NCBI GenBank assembly: GCA_028696935.1
Contig: JAQVGE010000004.1
Span: 1 to 18,924, forward strand
Direction of reading: 5' to 3'
Length of the DNA: 18,924 nt
DNA from: Minisyncoccota bacterium
GTDB taxonomy: Bacteria; Patescibacteria; Paceibacteria; UBA9973
This document shows, piece by piece, positions 1 to 8,098 of the stretch. Position numbers and translations under genes: made by a program. A model generated the notes under the pieces. The model ran no database searches. It was not told the DNA's origin and saw nothing but the letters and a program-made list of their open reading frames with translations. Within the stretch, counting starts at the first letter, position 1; every line of letters begins with the position of its first letter.

Positions 1-74
1 AATTCTAAGTAAAGAGTATATCATAAAAAATAATTTGGTCAAATTGTATGTGTCAAAATTTTGGAGGTGATTAT

Positions 75-1460
75 ATGCCAGAACATCAAACAATTGAATG
101 GAAAGAAACATGGCAAGATGAATATTTAAAATGGATTTGCGGTTATGCAAATGCATATGGTGGTACTTTATATATCGGAAAAGATGATAACGGAAATGTC
201 ATCGGAATAAATAATTCAAGACAACTCCTTGAAAAGTTACCGAACAAGATTACAGATATGATGGGAATCATCGTTGATGTAAATTTGAAATTTGAAGGAG
301 AGTTGGAATATCTTGAAATTATTGTGGACAAGTATCCTTCTCTAATCAGTTTTCGTGGAAAATACTATTATAGATCAGGAAGTACCATGCGAGAGATTAC
401 AGGTAAAGAACTTGATAAAGCTATGCTAAAATCTCAGGGAAAAACATGGGATGGCGTTCCTTTACCAAGAATTAAGATAGAAGATTTGAAACAGGATGCG
501 ATTAAGCTATTCAAGAAAAAGGCTGTAGAAAGAGGCAGATTAACAGAAGAAGCAGTACGGGTCAGTGATATTATACTGATGGAAGATTTACATTTAGTGG
601 ATGAAGATGATCATTTATTGCGGGCTGCTATGTTGGCTTTTTATGAAGATCCAGAAAAATGGGTAACGGGCTCTTATATAAAGATTGGATATTTTGGTAA
701 ATCAGATTCAGATTTATTGTATCAGGATGAAGTGCATGGTCCGTTGATCGAGCAAGTGGATAGGACGGTGGACTTGATTTAAACAAAGTATTTGAAAGCT
801 TTGATTGATTACAAAGGAATCCAGAGAGTGGAGCAGTATATGTTTCATAGAGATGCATTCAGGGAAATTTTATTAAATGCAATTGTTCATAAGGATTATA
901 GCGGATGCAATCCGATTCAGATCAGTGTTTACGAAGATAAAATGTATATCTGGAATGATGGTGTCATGCCTACGAACTTAACATCTACCGAAAAATTATT
1001 TCAAAAACATTCTTCGAAGCCATACAATCCGAAGCTAGCAGATATCTTTTTTAAGAGCGGGATGATTGAAGCATGGGGACGTGGCTTTGACAAAATTAAA
1101 GAAGCATGTGAAAAGTATGAAGGACCATTACCGGAGTATGATATAAGCGAAGATGGGATTATGGTTCTATGCAAGGCTTGTGATAAATATTTGAATTTAT
1201 TACATGGTAATTCAGAAGAAAATAATTCGCTCACTTCAAATGAGCGAATTATGAGCGAATTAATGAGCGGAAAAATGAAAGAGCCATTAGAAAAAATATT
1301 AGAATATTTGAAAGATAATACAGAAATCACAAATGCAATAGGACAAGAATTAACAGGAAAGTCAACTGCACAGGTAAGAAGATATTTAAATGCACTTTGT
1401 GATGTTGGTATTATAAAAAGTAGCAAAGGAACAAAAGGTAACGTGTATTTGAAGAAATAG
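75..1460 (+). pseudogene. AlbA_2 / HATPase transcriptional regulator, interrupted by an in-frame TAA
   Basis: The start at 75 is chosen because GGAGGTGA at 63-70 precedes it; the earlier ATG at 48 has no such site. The first 235 codons carry the AlbA_2 (divergent AAA_4) domain, with the IEWKET start and the YANAYGGTLYIG core. TAA at 780-782 then stops translation, but the same frame stays open to 1460. It encodes the GHKL-type ATPase half, with an N-box (REILLNAIVHKDY), a WNDG motif and GRGFDKI. A low-complexity linker (ERIMSELMSGKM) and a C-terminal winged helix (GKSTAQVRRYLNAL, then a KGTKGNVYL wing) follow. Family members are continuous proteins of roughly 460 residues, so one nonsense change explains the split; it is not a frameshift. 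Full-length product would need readthrough or a sequencing correction. It lies directly upstream of the primase-helicase gene and probably regulates it. The domain calls are firm; the regulatory role is inferred. Confidence 0.85.
1223..1270. promoter_or_regulatory. Operator-like 11-bp array inside the regulator gene's linker
   Basis: TAATTCGCTCA at 1223-1233 and TGAGCGAATTA at 1241-1251 are perfect 11-base inverted arms around a 7-base spacer. A second identical TGAGCGAATTA follows at 1252-1262, and a shortened TGAGCGG at 1264-1270. The direct copies are 11 and 12 bases apart, about one helical turn. The DNA also codes for the linker residues between the ATPase and winged-helix domains. Repetition that is symmetrical across both strands is not needed to encode that linker, so a protein-binding role is likely. 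A nearly identical array lies at 1462-1502. Confidence 0.7.
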
Positions 1461-1461
1461 G

Positions 1462-1502
1462 TTATTCGCTCATTTTATTTGAGCGAATTAATGATCGAAT
1501 AA
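1462..1502. promoter_or_regulatory. Second copy of the 11-bp array, in the leader of the primase-helicase gene
   Basis: TTATTCGCTCA (1462-1472), a 7-base spacer and TGAGCGAATTA (1480-1490) form inverted arms with one mismatch. TGATCGAATAA at 1492-1502 is a third, degenerate copy 12 bases on. The layout is the same as in the array at 1223-1270. It begins one base after the regulator's stop codon and about 85 bases before the ATG at 1588, where a regulator of the downstream genes would bind. There is no T-run after it, so it does not look like a terminator. Confidence 0.7.
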
Positions 1503-1587
1503 TTACAGCTAAAAACAAATGACATTGAGTTTACTTCATGAATAACCGATAGATTTTTCATATGCACAACCAAGAAAGGAGTTTCAG

Positions 1588-4569
1588 ATGTCGAATATTT
1601 CTGATCTGCAAGGTAAAATTGAATATTTAGAGAAAGAAAATACGTATTTAAAAGACTTATTGACTCAAGCTGGAATTTCTTTTGAAAAAGAAGCACATGA
1701 AAGTCTAAAAGGAAAATATGATACGAATCAAGGTGCACGAATAATAAAAAAAGAAGAAATCACTGCAGAAGATGCGAATCAGTTCTTTAGCATGTTTTGG
1801 GGTAGAACGGACCTGTATAGTCAGAGAACCATTAAAAAAGCTACAGGTGAGGTAAACTATTACCCACAATGTAGCAAGTTTTGGAAAAATGGATGTCCAA
1901 TATATCATGGGAAAATTAAGCATTGTGGTATGTGTGATTCTCCTGCATTTAGACAACTAGGCAAAGACCAGATTATCAATCATTTGATGGGAAAGAGAAT
2001 AGATTCAACTGATGTGATAGGAGTGTATCCATTACTGCCAGATGATACATGTCGATTTATCGTATTCGATTTTGATAATCGTGAAAAGGGTGCAGAAAAA
2101 CTTGAATTTGCAAATCTGGATGAAGCATGGAAAGAAGAAGTAGATTCTCTTAGAGAAATATGCGAAATAAATGGAATTGATGCACTTGTTGAACGGTCAA
2201 GGTCAGGAAGCGGAGCGCATGTATGGATTTTCTTTCAAAATAAAATTGATGCCTCCCTTGCTAGAACGTTTGGTAATGCACTTTTAAGAAAAGGCGCCGA
2301 AACAGTAAATTTAAAATCATTTCGCTTCTATGACAGAATGTTACCAATGCAAGATCATATGCCAAAAGGTGGTTTTGGTAATTTGATTGCATTGCCATTA
2401 CAGGGACAGGCGTTAAAAGATGGAAATAGTGCGTTTGTTGATGCTGACTGGAATGCATATCCGGATCAATGGAAGGCATTATTGTGCATGGAAAAAATAG
2501 CAAAAGAATTTATTGAAGATAAAATTAAGGAATGGCAATTACTAAACCCTCTTACTAACGTAGAGCAAAATGAAATATTGAAAGAAACTGGTGAAAAACC
2601 ATGGGATAAATCAAAGTGCTTTCATTTGGAAGATGTCAATGGAACAATGAATGTTATACTAGCAGATGCCGTATATGTTGACACCAAAAATCTGAAACCA
2701 AGAATCCAAAATCAGATTCGTGAGTTGGCTGCATTCAGTAATCCGATATTTTATAAAAATCAAGCAATGGGATTATCAAATTTTGAAAATGCCAGATATA
2801 TTTATCTTGGAAGAGATGAAAATGGATATATTCGCATACCTAGAGGCTTGCTAGAACAGCTTACAGAAATGAATATGAAGGCATCGATTCCAATGAAGGT
2901 GGAAGACAAGCGCTGTACAGGAAAGCAGATTAAAGTAAACTTTATTGGAGAACTTAAAAGTTCCCAGATTCCGGCTGTTGAAGCTTTGGAAGAAAAAGAG
3001 ACAGGAATTCTAAATGCTGCAACTGCATTTGGTAAGACAGTAGTATGTTGTAATATGATTGCGAGAAAAAAAGTAAATACACTTATTCTTCTGCAATCAT
3101 CTTCTTTAATGGAACAGTGGGTAACATCCATTGAAAAATTTTTAAATATTGATGAAGTACTACCAGAATATCAAACACCATCGGGAAAAACGAGAAAGAG
3201 AAAAAGTATAATAGGAAGACTACAGGGAGCACATGACTCGACGACTGGAATCATTGATATAGCTATGGTTGGTTCGCTATGCAAAAAAGGTGAATTTCAT
3301 AAAAGGTTAAAACAGTATGGAATGGTGATTCTGGATGAATGCCATCATGCAGCGTCGGATACTATTGTTGAGGTACTGCAGGAGGTTTGTGCAAAACATG
3401 TATATGGAGTGACAGCCACACCATTTCGTGGAGATGGTATGGAAAAAATAAATTATATGTTGCTGGGACCTATTCGATATAGATTTACATCTAAGGATAG
3501 GGCCAAAGAGCAAGGAATTGACCATCTGGTATGTCCTCGATTTACCAGAGCAGTAGCTCCTAGGTTTGGTAGTGATAAAATGCATCCGAATGAGGCATAT
3601 TCAATTATTCGAGAGAATGAAGATAGAGATGAGCTGATTATTCATGATGTGAAAAAGTGCATCGATAATGGAAGAACTCCAGTTGTTTTATCAAAATATG
3701 TGGATCACTCCAAGCGACTGTATGAAAGATTGATTGGCTATGCAGATAAAACATTCTTATTATCGGGTAGTAATTCGAAGAAAGAACATAGTGAAATATT
3801 GCAACAGATGAATCAAGTGCAATCGGATGAAAGCATGATTCTTATAGCCACTGGGAAATTAATAGGTGAAGGATTTGATTTTCCAAGACTTGATACATTG
3901 ATTATGGCGACACCTGTTGCGTGGAAGGGTGTTGTAGAACAATATGCAGGAAGACTAAACAGAGATTATGAGGGCAAAGAAGCTGTACTTATCTATGATT
4001 ATGTTGATAGCCACATCCCTATGTTTGACCGGATGTATTACAAGCGTCTGAAAGCTTATAAACAGATTGGATATAATATTTATTCAGAAGGAAACGCGTC
4101 TAGGGAAAATGATAACGAAAACACCAATGCTATTTTTGATATAGACACCTATTTGGATGTATTCCAAAAAGATATGATCTCAGCGAAGAATGAAATCATT
4201 ATATCAAGTCCTGCCATTAGTGGAAAAAAAGTAGATGAAATAATTGAACTTCTTAAAGAAAAACAACTATCAGGATTACATATTGTAATTGTAACATGGA
4301 AACCAGATGTTTATGGATATGGGGACAGTGCATACTGGATGGAGCTGCAGGAACGCATGCGTAAGTCTGGATTTGAAATGAATCTTGTAGAGGATTATTG
4401 CGACCATTATTGTATCGTTGATAAAGAAATTGCGTGGTATGGCAGCATGAATTTCCTGGGCAAAGAAGATACAGAAGATAATTTGATGCGTGTTTGTAGT
4501 AAAAATATAGCCAGTGAACTTCTTGAAATGACATTTGGAAAAGGCAATTATAGTGGAGAGAGTATGTAG
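1588..4569 (+). CDS. TOTE-type primase / SF2 helicase / PLD-like protein
   Basis: A 993-residue multidomain protein whose start is set by AAAGGAG at 1575-1581. Residues 7-30 look like a short coiled coil. A zinc-knuckle-like cluster (C103, H107, C113, C116) leads into an archaeo-eukaryotic primase domain with the DFD metal-binding motif at 161-163 and SRSGSGAH at 204-211. An SF2 helicase follows, with Walker A ATAFGKT (478-484), DECH (583-586), GVTATPFRG (607-615) and motif VI QYAGRLNR (785-792). Residues about 850-980 form a phospholipase-D-like domain ending in D945 and GSMN (952-955). The HxK pair there is replaced by C938 and H940, so nuclease activity is uncertain. The primase domain matches what Pfam calls the AEP of TOTE conflict systems, predicted NTP-dependent anti-invader modules. 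It is the likely core effector of this island. Its target is not known from sequence. Confidence 0.9.
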   Translation: MSNISDLQGKIEYLEKENTYLKDLLTQAGISFEKEAHESLKGKYDTNQGARIIKKEEITAEDANQFFSMFWGRTDLYSQRTIKKATGEVNYYPQCSKFWKNGCPIYHGKIKHCGMCDSPAFRQLGKDQIINHLMGKRIDSTDVIGVYPLLPDDTCRFIVFDFDNREKGAEKLEFANLDEAWKEEVDSLREICEINGIDALVERSRSGSGAHVWIFFQNKIDASLARTFGNALLRKGAETVNLKSFRFYDRMLPMQDHMPKGGFGNLIALPLQGQALKDGNSAFVDADWNAYPDQWKALLCMEKIAKEFIEDKIKEWQLLNPLTNVEQNEILKETGEKPWDKSKCFHLEDVNGTMNVILADAVYVDTKNLKPRIQNQIRELAAFSNPIFYKNQAMGLSNFENARYIYLGRDENGYIRIPRGLLEQLTEMNMKASIPMKVEDKRCTGKQIKVNFIGELKSSQIPAVEALEEKETGILNAATAFGKTVVCCNMIARKKVNTLILLQSSSLMEQWVTSIEKFLNIDEVLPEYQTPSGKTRKRKSIIGRLQGAHDSTTGIIDIAMVGSLCKKGEFHKRLKQYGMVILDECHHAASDTIVEVLQEVCAKHVYGVTATPFRGDGMEKINYMLLGPIRYRFTSKDRAKEQGIDHLVCPRFTRAVAPRFGSDKMHPNEAYSIIRENEDRDELIIHDVKKCIDNGRTPVVLSKYVDHSKRLYERLIGYADKTFLLSGSNSKKEHSEILQQMNQVQSDESMILIATGKLIGEGFDFPRLDTLIMATPVAWKGVVEQYAGRLNRDYEGKEAVLIYDYVDSHIPMFDRMYYKRLKAYKQIGYNIYSEGNASRENDNENTNAIFDIDTYLDVFQKDMISAKNEIIISSPAISGKKVDEIIELLKEKQLSGLHIVIVTWKPDVYGYGDSAYWMELQERMRKSGFEMNLVEDYCDHYCIVDKEIAWYGSMNFLGKEDTEDNLMRVCSKNIASELLEMTFGKGNYSGESM

Positions 4570-4671
4570 ATTTCTTTGCAACGCAGGATTTGCGTTAGAA
4601 TAAGGTTGTTACATGAAATACACCAAATATATAGAATTAAATACAATACAAAATGATTGGAGTAAAGAAAA

Positions 4672-6417
4672 TTGTCAAAATTAAATATTGATCAGCAAAC
4701 AATAAAAGAATTATTTTCCAATAAGAGATCTGATTTTTTGATTCCAGATTACCAAAGACCATATGCTTGGGGAGAGGCAGAATGTCAAACTTTATGGGAT
4801 GATATTTTTACATTTGCATTTCCGGAAAATGATTATTCAAGGTTTAAAAGTGATGAAGATGAATATTTTCTCGGACCAATAGTAACATTTAAAAATGATA
4901 ATAGTAAGTTGGAAATTATTGATGGGCAGCAAAGATTAACAACTTTGATGCTCATGCTTAGGGCGTTCTATTCAAAGTTTGGTAATATGAAAGATGACAA
5001 TGCTGTTAGTACAAGTGAAGATATTGCTAAATGTATATGGAAAACAGATGAATTTGGTAAACCAGATAAGAATAAGTTAAAGATAGATTCAGAGGTGTCT
5101 ACAGATGAAGACAAGGAAGAGTTTTTATCATTACTAAAGTCAGGAAATATTGCAGATTCGCAAAAAAGTCGTTATACGAAAACTTATCGATTCTTTCAAG
5201 AGAAAATTAATGAATTTTTATCTGAGTATCCCTCTTATTTTGCATATTTACCAACAAGAATACTGAATAATTGTATTCTATTACCGATTGAAGCAGAATC
5301 ACAAGATACTGCATTGAGAATATTTTCAACACTCAATGATAGAGGAAAGCCTCTATCAGATACGGATATTTTTAAAGCACAATTCTATAAATTCTATTCG
5401 AAACAAGATAGAAAAGAAGAGTTTATTAATCGTTGGAAAGAAATAGAAGGTATTTGTCAGGATATAATTGATGCACCATCAGGTTCGCCGATGGATGAGT
5501 TATTTACAAGGTATATGTATTACGAACGAGCAAAACAAGGAATAAAACTAACTACAACGGAAGCACTGCGTAAATTTTATGAAAAAGATAAATATGCTAT
5601 TCTGAAACGAGAGGAGGTTCTTGGAAATCTGGAAGCGCTATTGTCATTTTGGAGAAGTGTTTATAATCAAGATGATAATTTCTTCTCGGATAGAATACTT
5701 AAAAGATTTGCTGTATTAAAATATGCCCCAAATGGAATGTGGACATACCTTGTTTCTGTATATTTTATGCAATATAAAGATCAGGATAATATGCTAGAAG
5801 AAAAAAATTTTTATATGTTCTTAGATAAGATTACAGCATTTATCTGGGCATATGCCTTTATGAGACCTGGTGTAAATGCTTTAAGAAGTCCAACGTATCC
5901 AGAAATGATCAAGATTGTTAATGGGCAGGAAGTTAATTTTGAAGATTATAAGTTTGATGTTGATAGTGTACGTAATGTGATAGAAAATTATGTATTTTCA
6001 AATGGTAGACCAATCACAAAATCAATGTTGGCGTGGTGGGCATATAATGACGATGAACAACCAGTGATTTTGTCTAATGTTGTACTTGAAATTGAACATA
6101 TTTTTTCACGAAAAAGACAGGAGAATGAATGTACACTATCTGATAAAAATAGCCTTGAATCATTAGGTAATAAAGTGTTATTAGAAAAGAATATAAATAT
6201 ACGTGCATCGGATTATCGATTTACAGATAAGAAAAAATATTATCAGGGATTTACAGATGATAAAGGAAAACATAAGGAAGCAACAAAAGTTAAAGAGCTT
6301 GTGTCGATGGCAGCTAATAAAATTGATTTCTTAGAGTCGGACATTATTGAACGTAAGAAGCAAATTATCGAGGCTTTTATCGACTATTTGAATAAGAATA
6401 ATCTTATTAGTGAGTAG
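4672..6417 (+). CDS. DUF262 / DUF1524 protein, GmrSD-like nuclease
   Basis: A 581-residue protein starting at TTG 4672, supported by GGAG at 4659-4662; the nearby ATG at 4653 is in another frame and soon stops. The N-terminal DUF262 domain has IPDYQRPYAW (24-33), FLGPIV (66-71) and IDGQQRLTTL (83-92), the ParB/Srx-like nucleotide-handling motifs of GmrS. RIFSTLNDRGKPLSDTDIFK (216-235) is the typical second conserved block. The C-terminal DUF1524 region has the His-Me-finger signature EH at 475-476 and LGNKVLLEKNINIRASDY (498-515). GmrSD enzymes are type IV restriction systems that cut modified phage DNA, and related DUF262 proteins occur in many defence islands. The gene is 102 bases after the primase-helicase gene and 58 before the Abi_2 gene, in the same direction, so co-transcription is plausible. 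No truncation is seen. Which modification it senses, if any, cannot be read from the sequence. Confidence 0.88.
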   Translation: MSKLNIDQQTIKELFSNKRSDFLIPDYQRPYAWGEAECQTLWDDIFTFAFPENDYSRFKSDEDEYFLGPIVTFKNDNSKLEIIDGQQRLTTLMLMLRAFYSKFGNMKDDNAVSTSEDIAKCIWKTDEFGKPDKNKLKIDSEVSTDEDKEEFLSLLKSGNIADSQKSRYTKTYRFFQEKINEFLSEYPSYFAYLPTRILNNCILLPIEAESQDTALRIFSTLNDRGKPLSDTDIFKAQFYKFYSKQDRKEEFINRWKEIEGICQDIIDAPSGSPMDELFTRYMYYERAKQGIKLTTTEALRKFYEKDKYAILKREEVLGNLEALLSFWRSVYNQDDNFFSDRILKRFAVLKYAPNGMWTYLVSVYFMQYKDQDNMLEEKNFYMFLDKITAFIWAYAFMRPGVNALRSPTYPEMIKIVNGQEVNFEDYKFDVDSVRNVIENYVFSNGRPITKSMLAWWAYNDDEQPVILSNVVLEIEHIFSRKRQENECTLSDKNSLESLGNKVLLEKNINIRASDYRFTDKKKYYQGFTDDKGKHKEATKVKELVSMAANKIDFLESDIIERKKQIIEAFIDYLNKNNLISE

Positions 6418-6475
6418 TTATATTGCAAGCACTTAACTGCGGGCTATTACATATATCGTTGAAAGGTGGGATGAA

Positions 6476-7432
6476 ATGCAACAGGAAAAATCTGTACATA
6501 AGCCAATGCTAACTGTTGATGGGCAAGTGCAGCATTTAAAAGACAAAGGTATTACCTTTCAATTGGTAAAGGAAGAAGAAGCGAAGGAATATCTAAGAAA
6601 TAATAATTACTATTTTAAGCTGACTTCATATAGAAAGAATTATGAAAAGTTTATTGATGGGGATAATGAAGGTAAATATATTTCCTTGGACTTTGGATAC
6701 CTGAAAGACTTAGCAATTATTGACATGGATCTAAGATATATGCTTGCTCAATTGTCATTTGATATTGAACATTATACTAAAATCGAGCTTTTACGATTGA
6801 CGGAAGATTTAGGTGAAGATGGATATACAATATGTGATGATTTTATTAACTCACAAACAGAAGACCAAAGAAAAAGACTAATGAATGAAATTAACCGAAA
6901 TGAAAATTCTGTTTATTGTGGAGATTTATTTTCCAGATATCCTGAAAAATTTCCTGTGTGGGTATTTCTAGAATTGATTCCATTTGGTCGACTAGTATCA
7001 TTTTATGGATTTTGTGCAAATAGATTTCAAGATAAAACTATGAAGAAAAAACATTTCATGTTGAAGACGTGTAAAGATATTAGAAATGCAGCAGCTCATA
7101 GTAGCTGTATTCTGAATGATTTAAGGCCGGATACAGCTCAATATAATACAAGTTATAATGTATTGCATAAATTAGCTAGAATAAAGACTGTCTCAAAAAA
7201 TGTTCGAGAGAAGAAAATGAGTAATGCACGAGTACAGCAAATTGTTACCCTACTTCATGTGTACGAAGAAATTGTTACAAGCACAGGTGTACAGGATAAA
7301 GCTGTTGAACGATTAAGGAAATTTGAAGAACGTATGATACGGAATATAGAGTATTATAAGGATAATGATATGATACGTACTAATTTTGAATTTTTGAAAT
7401 TAGTGATTGACAACTGGTATCTGAACAAGTAA
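6476..7432 (+). CDS. Abi_2 family (AbiD/AbiF-type) HEPN abortive-infection protein
   Basis: A 318-residue protein; AGGTGG at 6464-6469 selects the ATG at 6476. The Abi_2 hallmarks are LKDKGITF near residue 21, NNYYFKLTSYRKNY (43-56), a DMDLRYMLAQLSFDIEHYTK helix at 83-102, and PVWVFLELIPFGRLVSFY (160-177). These lead to CKDIRNAAAHSS, where R203 to H208 is the Rx4H motif of HEPN RNases. Abi_2 proteins were first known as lactococcal phage-abortive genes (AbiD, AbiF) and are thought to cut RNA on infection. The last hundred residues (about 210-318) show no motif I recognise. It is the third putative effector in a row after the primase-helicase and DUF262 genes, and a terminator follows at 7469. 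Family assignment is firm; the activity is inferred from the intact motif. Confidence 0.88.
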   Translation: MQQEKSVHKPMLTVDGQVQHLKDKGITFQLVKEEEAKEYLRNNNYYFKLTSYRKNYEKFIDGDNEGKYISLDFGYLKDLAIIDMDLRYMLAQLSFDIEHYTKIELLRLTEDLGEDGYTICDDFINSQTEDQRKRLMNEINRNENSVYCGDLFSRYPEKFPVWVFLELIPFGRLVSFYGFCANRFQDKTMKKKHFMLKTCKDIRNAAAHSSCILNDLRPDTAQYNTSYNVLHKLARIKTVSKNVREKKMSNARVQQIVTLLHVYEEIVTSTGVQDKAVERLRKFEERMIRNIEYYKDNDMIRTNFEFLKLVIDNWYLNK

Positions 7433-7468
7433 AATTATATTACATAAAAAAACGAATTCGTTTTGCGA

Positions 7469-7499
7469 GGGCTGTGCTGAAAAGTATAGCTCTATTTTT
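7469..7499 (+). terminator. Rho-independent terminator after the Abi_2 gene
   Basis: A 10-pair stem (7469-7478 with 7483-7492, several G-U pairs) closes on a GAAA tetraloop and is followed by TATTTTT. It lies 37 bases after the Abi_2 stop and would end the defence operon. The perfect palindrome AAAACGAATTCGTTTT stands just upstream at 7449-7464. Confidence 0.65.
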
Positions 7500-7563
7500 G
7501 TTATTGGGTAGAATTGGATTATTTTAATTGAACGACTCAAGTGTCTGGAAGAAAATACAAAAT

Positions 7564-7596
7564 TTCGGTCAAAAAAATGACCGAAGAATGACCGAA
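7564..7596. promoter_or_regulatory. Third operator-like array, TGACCGAA type
   Basis: TTCGGTCA (7564-7571) and TGACCGAA (7578-7585) are perfect inverted arms around six A's. A second TGACCGAA follows at 7589-7596, 11 bases after the first. The inverted pair plus 11-base direct copy repeats the design at 1223 and 1462, and the half-site differs from TGAGCGAA by one base. No AlbA_2 gene is beside it. It lies 93 bases before the XRE gene at 7689, so it may be that gene's operator or a relic of a lost regulator gene. Confidence 0.6.
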
Positions 7597-7688
7597 CAAA
7601 TAAATATATGATAAACCATTTTCCAAGAGGTATCTTGTCCATTTGAACAGGATATGAACAAGATGCAATAGAAAGAAAGGAGTCACTT

Positions 7689-8006
7689 ATGCAATATCCA
7701 AATATCAATATAAAACAAACTGGAATTTTATTAGAATCTATGATCAGAAGTTCCGGATATAGTGTTAAGTATATCCAGGAATATTTGCATTTATCGTGTC
7801 CGCAACCGATTTATAGATGGTTTAAGGGAAAGATTCTGCCTTCACTTGATCATATGTACGCATTAAGTATACTCCTTGGTGTTCATATGGATGAACTGAT
7901 TGTTCCACAGAAACAGAACATCTTGGTTCGTTTTATGGAGCTTTCAAAAGATTCTACAGTAAAACGGTGTTTATCATATTATTACAAACTTTATCAAGTT
8001 GCATAG
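7689..8006 (+). CDS. Small XRE-like helix-turn-helix regulator
   Basis: A 105-residue protein with a clear AAAGGAG site 8 bases before the ATG. Residues 24-71 fit a Cro/C1-type helix-turn-helix: YSVKYIQEYLHLS, then PIYRWFKGKILPSLDHMYALSILLGVHMDELI, the usual recognition helix and closing helix of XRE proteins. No second domain follows, and the final 30 residues are a short tail. Such stand-alone regulators are common at the start of accessory modules in conjugative elements. Its nearest partners are the unknown genes from 8099 to 10115, and the TGACCGAA array upstream is a candidate operator. Function as a repressor is inferred from fold and position. Confidence 0.8.
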   Translation: MQYPNINIKQTGILLESMIRSSGYSVKYIQEYLHLSCPQPIYRWFKGKILPSLDHMYALSILLGVHMDELIVPQKQNILVRFMELSKDSTVKRCLSYYYKLYQVA

Positions 8007-8098
8007 TTCATTGGATTATCTGTCCAATGAAAAATGATTACGATTATATTATCCTCTTATCAAACCGGAATAAACGGAGAGATAGGAGGATTTTTTTG

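Noticed and set aside
143..331. Minus-strand open frame under the AlbA_2 gene
   Set aside because: It is a shadow of the plus-strand coding frame, has no ribosome binding site and no recognisable domain. The same holds for the other minus-strand frames below 14200.
1223..1270. Possible CRISPR repeats or insertion-sequence ends
   Set aside because: The units are only 11 bases, adjacent, with no spacers of regular length, and no transposase or cas gene is nearby; an operator array fits better.
4574..4600. Hairpin AACGCA / TGCGTT between the primase-helicase and DUF262 genes
   Set aside because: A 6-bp stem without a T-run is too weak to call a terminator or regulatory element.
4653..4688. ATG start for the DUF262 gene
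   Set aside because: That ATG is in a different frame and reaches a stop after 11 codons; TTG 4672 is in frame and has GGAG at proper spacing.
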